Positions 44,802 to 54,298 of a stretch of DNA of 64,000 nt are shown piece after piece (the stretch's first letter is position 1; every line of letters begins with the position of its first letter). The translations under genes and the position numbers were made by a program. The DNA is from Bacteroidales bacterium. GTDB taxonomy: Bacteria > Bacteroidota > Bacteroidia > Bacteroidales > P3. Under the pieces are notes generated by a model, which saw nothing but the letters and a program-made list of their open reading frames with translations, had not been told where the DNA came from and searched no databases. The stretch lies in contig WQWA01000001.1 of NCBI GenBank assembly GCA_009785505.1, positions 62,001 to 126,000 of the forward strand. The letters run 5' to 3'.

Positions 44802-44820
44802 AGGTAGTTTCAAACTACCT
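44802..44820. promoter_or_regulatory. Perfect 19-bp palindrome between divergent peptidase and lptG promoters
   Basis: AGGTAGTTT-C-AAACTACCT lies ~45 bp upstream of both -7 boxes. Position and symmetry suggest a regulator binding site; no regulator is identified. Confidence 0.45.
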
Positions 44821-44866
44821 ATTTTATGGGACTCACAAAAAAATTGCTCAAATAAAATAAAATTCG

Positions 44867-44874
44867 TATCTTTG
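44867..44874 (+). promoter_or_regulatory. lptG promoter, -7 box TATCTTTG
   Basis: TATCTTTG lies 20 bases before the lptG ATG. Confidence 0.7.
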
Positions 44875-44894
44875 CATAAATTTTCAGCACAATA

Positions 44895-45974
44895 ATGAAA
44901 AAATTAGACTGGTATTTAATCCGAAAATTCTTGGGCACCTTCGTTTATTCCATGATTTTGATTATTTTGATCGTGGTTGTATTCGATGTTTCGGAGCGAA
45001 TAGGCAACTTTATTAGTCGAGAAGCACCATTAAGAGCGATTATTTTCGACTATTACCTGAATTTTATACCATTTTTTGTGAATATGTTTAGTGCATTATT
45101 CACATTTATTGCTGTGATTTTTTTCACATCTCGAATGGCGGCAAATTCGGAAATAGTTGCCATACTTGGCTCGGGTATCAGCTTCAAACGCTTGTTGGTT
45201 CCTTATTTGCTTTGTGCTGTTTTGATCGGTCTTGTCAATGTTTATTTGGCGAGCGACATGATTCCGAAAGTGAATCGAACGCGTATCGCTTTTCAAAAAG
45301 AATATGTTTGGAACAGAATATTTACTCACGATCGCAACATTCATATTCAATACGACTCTACAACGTTTTTCTATGTTGAAAGTTTTAATATTCCCAATAA
45401 TATCGGACATCGTTTTACAAAAGAAATTATTTGTCCCGAACAAGGAATGCTAAAAAAGATTTCGGCAGAATCTGCTCGCTTCGACACATCTACAAGCTTG
45501 TGGCGGTTAAGCAACTATCACATTCGGATTTTAGATACGCTGGGCGAATTCATCCAGCACGGTCATGAAAAAACTCTCGAAATTGGGCTTCTTCCGACAG
45601 ATTTTTTCCGTACCCGAGAAGATGTTTCTATGATGACCAATCGGGAGCTGAAAGAGTTTATCGAACGCGAGCGTTTGCGAGGCTCTAATCGAGTTCGAGA
45701 GTTGAGATACGACTATATGGTTCGTTTTTCACATCCTTTTGCAGCTTTGGTTTTAGCCTTGATTGCCGTTTCGATTTCGTCTCGAAAAATGCGTGGAGGA
45801 ACAGGTTTTCACCTTGCGATGGGATTAATGGTTGCATTTTTGTTCATCTTCTTTTTACAGATGTCGCGTGTGTTTGCTACGCAAGGAAATATGCCTGTAT
45901 GGCTGGCTGCATGGTTGCCGATTTTCATTTTTGGTTTGGTGGCTTTAGTTTTACTGAGATTAGCACCAAAATAA
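44895..45974 (+). CDS. LptF/LptG-family LPS export permease
   Basis: A 359-residue inner-membrane protein of the YjgP/YjgQ family, which with LptB and LptC extracts lipopolysaccharide from the inner membrane. Three N-terminal helices (~12-35, ~52-80, ~100-120), a ~170-residue periplasmic beta-jellyroll region and three C-terminal helices (~275-295, ~305-325, ~335-355) match the family. The N-terminal LDWYLIRKFLGTF is typical. It resembles LptG more than LptF, but this is uncertain. The GH3-family gene follows after 3 bp, so they share an operon. Confidence 0.88.
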   Translation: MKKLDWYLIRKFLGTFVYSMILIILIVVVFDVSERIGNFISREAPLRAIIFDYYLNFIPFFVNMFSALFTFIAVIFFTSRMAANSEIVAILGSGISFKRLLVPYLLCAVLIGLVNVYLASDMIPKVNRTRIAFQKEYVWNRIFTHDRNIHIQYDSTTFFYVESFNIPNNIGHRFTKEIICPEQGMLKKISAESARFDTSTSLWRLSNYHIRILDTLGEFIQHGHEKTLEIGLLPTDFFRTREDVSMMTNRELKEFIERERLRGSNRVRELRYDYMVRFSHPFAALVLALIAVSISSRKMRGGTGFHLAMGLMVAFLFIFFLQMSRVFATQGNMPVWLAAWLPIFIFGLVALVLLRLAPK

Positions 45975-45977
45975 ATT

Positions 45978-47492
45978 ATGGCAATATTAACATCTGTTAT
46001 ATCTTGGTTTACACGACAACGCGTTCATCAAATTGAGTTGTTTTTGAAATATCCTCACGATGTTCAGCGTGATTTGTTGACTAATCTTCTGGACACTGCA
46101 AAAAATACGGAATACGGGCGATTATATGATTTCGAATCCATTCGCTCTGTCGAGGAGTTTCAGCAGCGCGTTCCACTAAGTTCTTACGACACACTAAAGC
46201 CATACATCGACCGTTTGCGTGAGGGTGAACAACAACTGTTGTGGAGTTCAGACATCCAATGGTTCTCGAAATCTTCGGGAACAACAGCAGGCAGAAGTAA
46301 ATTTATTCCCGTCAGTCCGGAATCTTTGGAAGAATGCCATTACAAAGGCGGAAAAGATATGTTTGCCTTGTATTTGAACAATTACCCCGATTCCAATTTG
46401 TTTGACGGGCGTGCTTTGGCAATGGGCGGAAGTCATCACGTTATCGACTCCGGAAAAGATATGTTTTTCGGCGATGTTTCGGCAATTTTAATTCAAAATT
46501 TACCATTTTGGGCGGAATTTCTGCGCGTTCCGAGTTTAGATATTGCGTTGATGGATAAATGGGAAGAGAAAATCGAAAAAATGGCACATGCTACCGCCAA
46601 TAAAAATGTTACCAATATAGCCGGCGTTCCTTCTTGGACATTGCTTTTACTTAAGCGCATTTTAGAAATTACCAACAAAAAAGATATCAGTGACGTTTGG
46701 CCTAATTTGGAAGTTTTTTTTCATGGAGGCGTTAGTTTTACACCGTATCGAAAACAGTTCAAAGCATTGATTTCTTCTTCGAAAATGAATTATGTTGAAA
46801 CATACAATGCGAGCGAGGGTTTTTTTGGAATTCAAGATACTATCGGCGGGGACGATATGTTGTTGATGCTGGATTACGGCATTTTTTACGAGTTTATTCC
46901 GCTCGAAAATGTTCACGATGAAAACCCAAAAGTTTTGACTTTGGAACAAGTAGAGTTGAATAAAAATTATGCAATTGTTATCACAACAAACGCAGGTTTA
47001 TGGCGTTATGTGATCGGCGATACCGTAAAATTCACAAATCTTTCGCCTTATCGTATCAAAATCAGCGGACGAACCAAAACATTTATCAACGCATTCGGCG
47101 AAGAATTAATTGAAGATAATGCTATTAAGGCGCTTTCTATCACCTGCGAAAAAACAAACTCGGAAATTCTTGATTTTACTGCAGCTCCGATTTATTTAGA
47201 CGAAGGGAAGCATGCTCGTCATCAATGGCTCATTGAATTTGCTAAACCGCCGGAAGATTTACAGTATTTTTCCGAAGTATTGGATAATGCTCTCAAATCT
47301 CAAAACAGCGACTACGAAGCCAAACGTTATCACGATCTGATGCTCACTTTACCCGAAGTCATCGCTGTTCCCGAAAAAACGTTTTATAAGTGGCTCAAAC
47401 AAAATGGAAAATTGGGCGGACAACACAAAGTTCCTCGACTTTCCAACGATCGACGAATTGTAGATGAAATTTTAGAGATTATACAAATCTGA
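45978..47492 (+). CDS. GH3-family acyl-acid amido synthetase-like protein
   Basis: A 504-residue member of the GH3 (auxin-responsive promoter) family of adenylating enzymes. The ATP motif SKSSGTTAGRSKFIPVS (~90-106) is the family's first nucleotide loop; ETYNASEGFFGIQ and LWRYVIGDTVKFT are the second and third. Plant GH3 enzymes join amino acids to carboxylic acids; the bacterial substrate is unknown. Bacteroidetes genomes commonly carry one copy, as I recall. It is 3 bp after lptG, and its last 21 bp overlap the convergent prs gene. Confidence 0.85.
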   Translation: MAILTSVISWFTRQRVHQIELFLKYPHDVQRDLLTNLLDTAKNTEYGRLYDFESIRSVEEFQQRVPLSSYDTLKPYIDRLREGEQQLLWSSDIQWFSKSSGTTAGRSKFIPVSPESLEECHYKGGKDMFALYLNNYPDSNLFDGRALAMGGSHHVIDSGKDMFFGDVSAILIQNLPFWAEFLRVPSLDIALMDKWEEKIEKMAHATANKNVTNIAGVPSWTLLLLKRILEITNKKDISDVWPNLEVFFHGGVSFTPYRKQFKALISSSKMNYVETYNASEGFFGIQDTIGGDDMLLMLDYGIFYEFIPLENVHDENPKVLTLEQVELNKNYAIVITTNAGLWRYVIGDTVKFTNLSPYRIKISGRTKTFINAFGEELIEDNAIKALSITCEKTNSEILDFTAAPIYLDEGKHARHQWLIEFAKPPEDLQYFSEVLDNALKSQNSDYEAKRYHDLMLTLPEVIAVPEKTFYKWLKQNGKLGGQHKVPRLSNDRRIVDEILEIIQI

Positions 47493-48407
47493 AATACTTT
47501 CGTTCTTTTCTACACGCTTGATCACTTCCGCAAAGGTTTTTGCAGTACTTAATACGGTGATTTTTTCGCTTTGTTTTTTCAATGGAATCGTATCGGTAAC
47601 AATCAATTCTTCCAACTCGGAATTTTGGATATTTTGATACGCATTGCCGGTCAATAGCGGGTGTGTAATCATTGCTCGAACGCTTTTTGCACCGGCCTCC
47701 TTAATAATTTTTGCCGCAGTGCAAATGGTGTTTCCGGTGTCGATAATATCGTCCATCAAAATCACGTCTTTGCCTTCTACATCGCCGATGAGCTGAATAC
47801 TGCCGATCTCGTTAGGCTTGGAACGCTGTTTGTAGCAAATCACAAAGCCGGTTCCAAGTGCTTTTGCGTAGGTGTTAACGCGGCGGGTACCTCCCACATC
47901 CGGCGAAGCAAAAATGACATCGCTTGTATCGAAATTACTTCGGATATACGATAAAAACATTTGTGAAGCAAACACATGATCTACCGGAATATTGAAAAAG
48001 CCTTGAATTTGATCGGCATGCAAATCCATGGTAACCACGCGGGAAACCCCGGCTGTTGTCAATAAATCTGCAAGCAATTTTGAGCCGATCGAAACACGTG
48101 GGCGATCTTTTCGATCCTGACGGGCATATCCGAAATACGGGATAACTGCAATAATTCGCCGTGCCGAAGCACGTTTTACCGCATCAATCATCAATAACAA
48201 CTCCAAAATATTTTCTGCAGGAGCAAATGTAGATTGAACCAAAAACACATCCGTACCACGAATGTTTTGGTTCAGAGACGGCAAAATTTCGCCATCGGAA
48301 AACTCAAAAACTTCTGATTTTCCAAGTTCTTGCCCATACGCTTCCGCAATTTTTTCCGACAAATATCGTGATGCACGACCTGAAAAAATAACAACTTTTT
48401 GTGCCAT
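47472..48407 (-). CDS. prs: Ribose-phosphate pyrophosphokinase
   Basis: A 311-residue enzyme making PRPP from ribose-5-phosphate and ATP. SGRASRYLSEKIAEAYG starts the protein; YFGYARQDRKDRPR is the ATP loop, VTMDLHADQIQGFF the metal site, and VILMDDIIDTGNTICTAA the PRPP/R5P loop. Length is normal. It ends inside the 3' end of the GH3-family gene. Own promoter. Confidence 0.96.
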   Translation of the reverse strand: MAQKVVIFSGRASRYLSEKIAEAYGQELGKSEVFEFSDGEILPSLNQNIRGTDVFLVQSTFAPAENILELLLMIDAVKRASARRIIAVIPYFGYARQDRKDRPRVSIGSKLLADLLTTAGVSRVVTMDLHADQIQGFFNIPVDHVFASQMFLSYIRSNFDTSDVIFASPDVGGTRRVNTYAKALGTGFVICYKQRSKPNEIGSIQLIGDVEGKDVILMDDIIDTGNTICTAAKIIKEAGAKSVRAMITHPLLTGNAYQNIQNSELEELIVTDTIPLKKQSEKITVLSTAKTFAEVIKRVEKNESISDLYNL

Positions 48408-48440
48408 AATTGAGGGTTAGTTTGATAAGATAATTTTTTG

Positions 48441-48448
48441 CAAAGATA
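48441..48448 (-). promoter_or_regulatory. prs promoter, -7 box TATCTTTG
   Basis: CAAAGATA reads TATCTTTG on the minus strand, 33 bases before the prs start. Confidence 0.7.
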
Positions 48449-48499
48449 CGAAAAAAAATGAAACAAACCGAATTTTTGTTATAGTATTTATTTCCAAAC

Positions 48500-51028
48500 C
48501 TAAAACTCAAATACTTTCTTCCTGCACAAATTCAAATAATCGCAATATCGACAGTTTGCAGGAGTCTCTGTGGATGTAAATTCTGTATTCGGGTCAAGCA
48601 TTTCTTTCAGCAAATCACTGATACAGGCTTCAAATTCTTCGGAAATTTCGTTGAAATCATTGGGTAAAAATACTGAAGAATAATCCTTTTGGTGAGCTTC
48701 GTGAATATGTAGTAAGCATGGCAGAATTCGACGATTTCCGGACGTTTTTGCAAGCAGCCAACTGTAAATCAAAACTTGCAGGTAATTTTTGTTCTCAGAT
48801 ATCTTTTTTTCATCAAACAAGTCTTGCAATTTATCGGTTTTGAACATTTTCAAACGCCCGCCGGTTTTGTAATCAACCACTCGTAAATAGCCGTCAATAT
48901 TATCTATTCGGTCAACAAAGCCTCCTATTTTTATAGCAATGTCGTCTATTTCCACAACTTCAGAAATCTTTTTTTCCATAGCCAAAAGTGTGAAAGGCAC
49001 CTTTTCAATATCCAATGAAATCAAGCGTTTTAGGTTGTCTGCCAGCAAACGGCGAACAATTAAATGTTCCCCAGAATACACATTATTATCATTTTCGTAC
49101 ATAAACGCCGAATCCACCAATTTTTCACGTTTTTCATCATCCAAATAAACGTTCAAATCATCAGCATGAATCAGGCTTTCGGAAAACTCAGTAAATTTTT
49201 GGTTTGTTTTATCAAAAATTAATTGATTGGAAATTGTTCGATACAAAATTTCTGCACTTTTGTGAAACCATGTGCCAATCATAGCCGCATTCATGTCTGA
49301 GACATCCGGTTCTTCAACTCTCAACCCGACAACATAATGCAGATAAAACTTCAGCTTGCATGTCAAAAACGTATTGATGGCTGATGGTGATAGCGAATTT
49401 TTTGTGTCTTTACCGTATTTTTCCAACAAAATATTTCTAATTTCGGGTGTTTTAGGAATTTCAATTTTTCGAGATTGCTGGAGTTCAACGGCAGGCGTTG
49501 ACAACGTTCTGTGTTCGATTTCAAAACCGTTTTCAATCATCAATTGCAACATAAATCGGCTCATTTCGCCCCTATTCAAGCCTTCTGTCGCCGTGTTGTA
49601 AGCCAATGTAATATTGTCTGCACGCTGCATTAAGCGAAAAAAATGATACGCATAAACTGCAGACTTTTGTTCGGGGGTAGTCATTCCAAATGCTTTTCGA
49701 AACGTGTATGGAATGAACGAACCATCATTCGCAGATTTCGGCAGCATGCCTTCGTTTACAGAAAGCATAAGCACATGCTTAAAATCTAAGTTTCGGGTTT
49801 CCAAAACACCCATAATTTGTGTGCCCAAAACAGGTTCGCCCAAAAACGGAATTGTCATTGTACTCAATATTCGGTCAACCAAATGCTGTAAATTTTTCGA
49901 GGATAGTTCCGGTTGGTATTTTTCTATTAAGTCTTGTTCAATTTTTTGTCGTACCGTGTCGGCAATTGGCATTTGTTTTACCGGATAACCCATTGTGATA
50001 TTTATATCGCCTTCGCCGGAAAGTGCAGATGTTAGAGGGACTAACAAATTTTCGTTACAAAGTACAATCGCATTTTCGGAGGCTTCGATGTCAGAATTTT
50101 TGAATGAATTCAACCATTGGTCGGCAAAGCGAGTTTGTGCATTTTCGGTTGGCGATGCAATAAATGTAATGTGTTTCGTTTTTTGCGATTCTTGGAAACT
50201 ATTAAAAACAACGGGATTGTTCAATGCATTTCCAAAATTCTCCAAATTTTTCTTAATAAAAAATCCGGCTTCGTGATTCGGTATTTTGAAAAAACTTTCG
50301 TCGTAATCCCAGTAAAACAAAGCACTCTGCGTGTTTTTAAAAAACTTAAACAATAGTTCTTCTGCCGTACTCAACGCATTGAAACCAACAAACACATAGT
50401 TTTTATAAGGCAGATCAAACGTTTCTTTGTCCAATTTATTTTCAACCACATCCCGCATCAAAAGCCCGTCATACGCCAAGTTTTGCGATTTCAAAGTTTC
50501 GGAAAACAGTTCGTAAACATCGCTCAACACCGACCAAATCCGAATAAATCGTTCTTTCAATTCGCTGTTTTTTTGCGGATCAAAATTCACAAAAAATTGC
50601 CTCAATGCTTGAATTTGTTCTTCCGTCAAATACTGCATCGGATCTTCCATCGCTTTGATGTTTTGAATATTCAGAAACAATTGTCCGGCATCAACCAAAT
50701 GTTTGTCTAAATCATCAAAGTCCCGCAGTAAAAGTTCACCCCAAAAATAAAATTCATCAAACGTTTCATCGCTTTGCAAAAATCGCTTGTAAATTCTGTA
50801 CAATATTGTATTCAGCAAAATAGGATCTGCTATTTCCAGCGACGAAAATTGCGAAAAAAGTTCGTTAATCGTGATATAATTCGGTGGCAAAAATGGGGCT
50901 TGCAAACTGTCAAGATGTTTGTCCAAAAACAGCGAAGCACGTTTGTTTGGGAAAATAATCGCCGTTTCCGACAAATCCAAGCCACGTTCAATCAAATCTT
51001 CGGCTACGTATCGCAAAAAATGAGTCAT
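48500..51028 (-). CDS. AddB-like PD-(D/E)XK nuclease with iron-sulfur cluster motif
   Basis: An 842-residue protein resembling AddB/RexB recombination nucleases. The N-terminal ~450 residues are helicase-like without a good Walker A (AIIFPNKRASLFL), as in inactivated UvrD-type folds; VLETRNLDFKHVLMLSVNEGMLP is a typical AddB stretch. The C-terminal nuclease has IKIGGFVDRIDNIDGYLRVVDYKTGG (GxxDRxD...DYKTG). Four Cys that bind a 4Fe-4S cluster in AddB-type nucleases are visible: one in FLTCKLKFYL and three in NCRYCDYLNLCRK. No addA is in the window. The ATG at 51028 is preferred to a TTG two codons upstream. It follows the Omp85-like gene by 12 bp. Confidence 0.8.
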   Translation of the reverse strand: MTHFLRYVAEDLIERGLDLSETAIIFPNKRASLFLDKHLDSLQAPFLPPNYITINELFSQFSSLEIADPILLNTILYRIYKRFLQSDETFDEFYFWGELLLRDFDDLDKHLVDAGQLFLNIQNIKAMEDPMQYLTEEQIQALRQFFVNFDPQKNSELKERFIRIWSVLSDVYELFSETLKSQNLAYDGLLMRDVVENKLDKETFDLPYKNYVFVGFNALSTAEELLFKFFKNTQSALFYWDYDESFFKIPNHEAGFFIKKNLENFGNALNNPVVFNSFQESQKTKHITFIASPTENAQTRFADQWLNSFKNSDIEASENAIVLCNENLLVPLTSALSGEGDINITMGYPVKQMPIADTVRQKIEQDLIEKYQPELSSKNLQHLVDRILSTMTIPFLGEPVLGTQIMGVLETRNLDFKHVLMLSVNEGMLPKSANDGSFIPYTFRKAFGMTTPEQKSAVYAYHFFRLMQRADNITLAYNTATEGLNRGEMSRFMLQLMIENGFEIEHRTLSTPAVELQQSRKIEIPKTPEIRNILLEKYGKDTKNSLSPSAINTFLTCKLKFYLHYVVGLRVEEPDVSDMNAAMIGTWFHKSAEILYRTISNQLIFDKTNQKFTEFSESLIHADDLNVYLDDEKREKLVDSAFMYENDNNVYSGEHLIVRRLLADNLKRLISLDIEKVPFTLLAMEKKISEVVEIDDIAIKIGGFVDRIDNIDGYLRVVDYKTGGRLKMFKTDKLQDLFDEKKISENKNYLQVLIYSWLLAKTSGNRRILPCLLHIHEAHQKDYSSVFLPNDFNEISEEFEACISDLLKEMLDPNTEFTSTETPANCRYCDYLNLCRKKVFEF

Positions 51029-51040
51029 TGGCAAAAAAAT

Positions 51041-52378
51041 CTAAAACAAATACCCTGTATTCACATAAAAACCGCCGGTACCGTTCTGGTTGTTGAAAGG
51101 TCGAGCTGCGTCTATGGCAATGATGAAATTCTGATTGATAATGATTCGGAAACCTCCACCAACTGCAGAATGTAGAGAGTTTCTTCGGCTCGGATCAACG
51201 TATCTGTTGAACGTTTCCAGATTCCGTTCTAATTCTTGTGTCGTCCAGTTTGGATTTAGTCGAAACGAATTGTCAAAGTTTCGGGTTACCATCCCGCCAT
51301 CAAGAAAGGCATTCAAAGCTAATTGCACATTTTGTCTTTGCACTTGAAAATTCACAAATCTCCAACGCAGTTCGGCATTAAAAAATCCCATGTCCAAGCC
51401 TTGCACACGCGTCCGCATAATGCCGCGAATGGTACGAAAACCGCCCAATCCATCCCTATCCCACTCTCGACCGATTGTGGAAAAAACCGGCATGATATAA
51501 AACGGAATATGGTTTCCAATGGTTCCTTGATAATTCAAACGATAGGCAAAGACAAGTTGTTCGTTTCGAATAGGAATATAGTGTCGAAAAATAAACATGT
51601 AGCGATTGTAAGGATGCGTCGTTCCCAAAAATCTCGGAGCCAACAGAATGTTCGCTTCCGCCCAAATGCCGCGTGACGGTGCCGCTTCAAAATCACGAGA
51701 ATCGTACATCAATCCTAAACGCGGCCCACTTGTAAATCCGCCTTCACGCTCATTCTCCGGAATAATTCCCCAGTTCATATAATGTTCGAAAAGCGTAGTG
51801 CCGTGAAATTGCTCGTTTTCCGGTCTTCCTTCGTTAAACCAATTTCTATCCAATGGGCGATAGCGAAGAGAACTGAAATAATAACTAGCTTGCCAAAACC
51901 AATTATTCCAAGGCAGATTTCCGACAAAATCAGCCTTAAAGCTCATCATTCTACGGTCTAAACGATAAAATGCACTCATATTATCAGCATCAAAAAACGC
52001 TTGATAGCCGTTAAAGCCATAAAAATCCATTGCCGGATCGAGCCAAAGCGTTGCGGCAAGCGACATTCGTACATTCGGAATCAATGTTCTTGTGTCATAG
52101 GTCAAAAAAAATTGTTGTGTTCCTCTTGTGAATCTCGAATATTCGAAATACCATTGCTGTCGAGGATTTGGAAAAGACGCTCCGCCTATTCCGTAATCAA
52201 AGATATTCAACAATCCGCCGTACTGAAGTCCTCTGTCCGCATCAAACGCAACGATAGGCAGCGGTCCGAACCCAAACCGCCGTTGCTGCGAGTTTTCATT
52301 TTGAGATTGTGCATTGCTCACGCAGGCAAGGATTAGACACAGACTCAAGCCGGCGGACAGCATCTTTTTTACAATCAT
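51041..52378 (-). CDS. Omp85/BamA-like outer-membrane protein
   Basis: A 445-residue exported protein. The signal peptide is at 1-25 (LSLCLILACVSNAQS). FGFGPLPIVAFDADRGLQYGGLLN and TRGTQQFFLTYDTRTLI are typical of the surface-antigen (D15) barrel of the Omp85 superfamily, as are GLMYDSRDFEAAPSRGIWAEA and LGGFRTIRGIMRTRVQG, the latter close to the conserved RGF/Y loop. It ends in Tyr-Leu-Phe as barrels do. There are few residues before the barrel, so POTRA domains are missing. It may be a lipid or protein transporter; partner unknown. Confidence 0.78.
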   Translation of the reverse strand: MIVKKMLSAGLSLCLILACVSNAQSQNENSQQRRFGFGPLPIVAFDADRGLQYGGLLNIFDYGIGGASFPNPRQQWYFEYSRFTRGTQQFFLTYDTRTLIPNVRMSLAATLWLDPAMDFYGFNGYQAFFDADNMSAFYRLDRRMMSFKADFVGNLPWNNWFWQASYYFSSLRYRPLDRNWFNEGRPENEQFHGTTLFEHYMNWGIIPENEREGGFTSGPRLGLMYDSRDFEAAPSRGIWAEANILLAPRFLGTTHPYNRYMFIFRHYIPIRNEQLVFAYRLNYQGTIGNHIPFYIMPVFSTIGREWDRDGLGGFRTIRGIMRTRVQGLDMGFFNAELRWRFVNFQVQRQNVQLALNAFLDGGMVTRNFDNSFRLNPNWTTQELERNLETFNRYVDPSRRNSLHSAVGGGFRIIINQNFIIAIDAARPFNNQNGTGGFYVNTGYLF

Positions 52379-52395
52379 TGTGTTGCAGTTTTTTG

Positions 52396-52403
52396 CAAAG
52401 ATA
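52396..52403 (-). promoter_or_regulatory. Promoter of the Omp85-like gene, -7 box TATCTTTG
   Basis: CAAAGATA reads TATCTTTG on the minus strand, 17 bases before the start codon. Confidence 0.7.
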
Positions 52404-52497
52404 CGAAAAAAATTACACCTGAACGATTATATTTGCTTTTGCTGCCAGCAATTCGTTGTGAGTAACCAAAATACAAATACGCTGATTTTTTCACGTT

Positions 52498-53115
52498 CTA
52501 AAAGTTCCCATACATGGTTTTAAAAACTTCCCAAATCGCAATCCCTGCACTAACCGAAACATTCAACGAATGTTTGGTGCCAAATTGCGGAATTTCCAAA
52601 GCGCCGTCAATCAGAGGCATAACATTGTCGGAAATACCGTCAACTTCATTGCCTAAAATTAATGCAATCGGCATCGCCGGCGTTACGTCATTGCGAGCCG
52701 CTAGGCGAAACAATCCAGCATGATTGTGGATTGCTTCGGTCGTTCCTCCCTCGCAATGACGACCAAAGTCTAAAAAAGAAACAGAATTTTGGGCTTGCTC
52801 TAAAGCAAAAATCGAAAAACCTTGATTTTTTAGATGGTTTATAGCATCAACAGTTTTTTCAAAATATTCCCAATCTACCGATTCGGTTGCGCCTAGCGCT
52901 GCCTTATGAATTTCGCGATTGGGCGGTGTTGCTGTGATGCCGCACAAATAAATTTTCTCAACCAAAAACGCATCGCTTGTTCGGAAAACCGCACCAACAT
53001 TGTGCTGCGAACGAATATTATCTAATACCACAACCAAAGGAATTTTTTCTTTTGCTTTGAATTCCTCAATGTTCAAGCGGTTCAGTTCCGAAAGTTCTTT
53101 TTTTACAAACATCAT
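52498..53115 (-). CDS. TrmH/SpoU-family RNA 2'-O-methyltransferase with a palindromic insertion
   Basis: A 205-residue SPOUT methyltransferase. Motif 1 is NIRSQHNVGAVFRTSDAF, motif 2 ALILGNEVDGIS and motif 3 IPQFGTKHSLNVSVSAG, all intact and forming the trefoil knot. Between motifs 1 and 2 there are ~26 extra residues (GRHCEGGTTEAIHNHAG, RLAARNDVTPA) encoded by a palindromic element; family members are shorter there. The target (tRNA or rRNA) is not evident. The start overlaps the lpxK stop by four bases (ATGA). Confidence 0.88.
   Translation of the reverse strand: MMFVKKELSELNRLNIEEFKAKEKIPLVVVLDNIRSQHNVGAVFRTSDAFLVEKIYLCGITATPPNREIHKAALGATESVDWEYFEKTVDAINHLKNQGFSIFALEQAQNSVSFLDFGRHCEGGTTEAIHNHAGLFRLAARNDVTPAMPIALILGNEVDGISDNVMPLIDGALEIPQFGTKHSLNVSVSAGIAIWEVFKTMYGNF
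52686..52762 (-). repeat. In-frame palindromic element inside the TrmH-family gene (family GTCATTGCGAG)
   Basis: CGTCATTGCGAG (start) and CTCGCAATGACG (end) are exact inverted copies, and CAATCCA/TGGATTG pair further in. The ~77-bp element is a hairpin read through in frame. A half-element of the same family is in polA at 57826. Confidence 0.85.
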
Positions 53116-54170
53116 TTTTTGTGTTCTCTCACGTACTTTAATATGCGTTTGTCAAATTCTGCTTTTCCGTCTCTGTGAAACTCTACTTCAACCGGAACAT
53201 AACAAATCGGCAAGTCCGAAATTTCGGCAAATGCAGGCGAATCTTTTAACCGCATCAAGTCTTTTTCTGTGGTAATGATGTATTTGTGATTGCAGAAATA
53301 ATCCGAAAAATGTTTTCGAATACGCCGGAGTTCTGTTTTTGTAAATTCGTGATGATCCGAAAATTGAAACAATTTAATATCTTTTGTAAAGTTTCGCAAA
53401 TGTTCCACCAGCGGATAAGGGTTGAAAATACCCGTAATCACAACAAAATGATTAAGTACATCTTTGTTTATTTTGCAAACCGATCCGTCTAAATTACGTA
53501 GCTGTCCGTGTTTCATGTAGGAAAAATAGACTGATTGATGTTGTTGAGGCTTAATTTCTCTCAAAATATCCTCTTTCACAATGGGCGAAAACACCGGCGG
53601 GCACTTTGTTACAACAATAATATCGGCTCTTTTTGCTGCACTTTTCGACTCTCGCAAATTGCCAACAGGCAACAGGTAGTCGTTGTAATACGGACGAAAA
53701 TAATCCGTCAACAAAATTTTCAACCCGGCATCCACATAACGATGTTGAAAAGCATCATCAAGCAAAATAACATCTGTGTCAGGAGCTTCGGTTTCAAGGT
53801 TGCGGATGGCTCTACGGCGGTCAATATCTACACAAACGGAAATATCCGGAAATTTTTGAAAATACTGCATGGATTCGTCGCCCAAAAGAGCCGAAGACGC
53901 AGGTTCTTTTGCCAAAACAAAACCTTTGCTTTTTCTACCATAACCCCGACTAAGCGTGCAGATTTTAAATTCGTCTTTCAAAAGTCGAATGAGATATTCG
54001 ACATGCGGTGTTTTTCCGGAGCCGCCAACACAGAGATTTCCTACGCAGATCGTTGGTATTTGAGGTTTTTGCGATGGTAGAATTTTTGCATCAAACATCC
54101 GGTTGCGCACCCAGACCACAAGTGCATAAAGAGGCATAATCGGCAAAAGTAAGAGCCTTAATGGAGACAT
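53112..54170 (-). CDS. lpxK: Tetraacyldisaccharide 4'-kinase (LpxK)
   Basis: A 352-residue inner-membrane-associated kinase that phosphorylates the lipid A precursor. The N-terminal hydrophobic helix (LRLLLLPIMPLYALVVW) anchors it. The P-loop ICVGNLCVGGSGKTPHVEYL and RGYGRKSKG are LpxK motifs, with LLDDAFQHRYVDAGLKILL (catalytic Asp, DDAFQHR) following. The ATG at 54170 is chosen; a GTG six codons upstream would fall at the promoter. It precedes the TrmH-family gene with a four-base overlap. Confidence 0.93.
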   Translation of the reverse strand: MSPLRLLLLPIMPLYALVVWVRNRMFDAKILPSQKPQIPTICVGNLCVGGSGKTPHVEYLIRLLKDEFKICTLSRGYGRKSKGFVLAKEPASSALLGDESMQYFQKFPDISVCVDIDRRRAIRNLETEAPDTDVILLDDAFQHRYVDAGLKILLTDYFRPYYNDYLLPVGNLRESKSAAKRADIIVVTKCPPVFSPIVKEDILREIKPQQHQSVYFSYMKHGQLRNLDGSVCKINKDVLNHFVVITGIFNPYPLVEHLRNFTKDIKLFQFSDHHEFTKTELRRIRKHFSDYFCNHKYIITTEKDLMRLKDSPAFAEISDLPICYVPVEVEFHRDGKAEFDKRILKYVREHKK

Positions 54171-54187
54171 GACACCGAAATTTTCCA

Positions 54188-54195
54188 CAAAAATA
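54188..54195 (-). promoter_or_regulatory. lpxK promoter, -7 box TATTTTTG
   Basis: CAAAAATA reads TATTTTTG on the minus strand, 17 bases before the chosen ATG. Confidence 0.6.
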
Positions 54196-54281
54196 CGAAA
54201 AAAATGCTATATATCAAAATTTTTCGTGTTTTTTTGTATAAAAAATATTTTGTAATTTTGTTTTGTTTTAGTTTTTTTTCG

Positions 54282-54289
54282 TATCTTTG
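54282..54289 (+). promoter_or_regulatory. porW/sprE operon promoter, -7 box TATCTTTG
   Basis: TATCTTTG follows a long T-rich tract and ends 9 bases before the ATG, predicting a leader of only a few bases. Confidence 0.7.
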
Positions 54290-54298
54290 TAGATTAGT

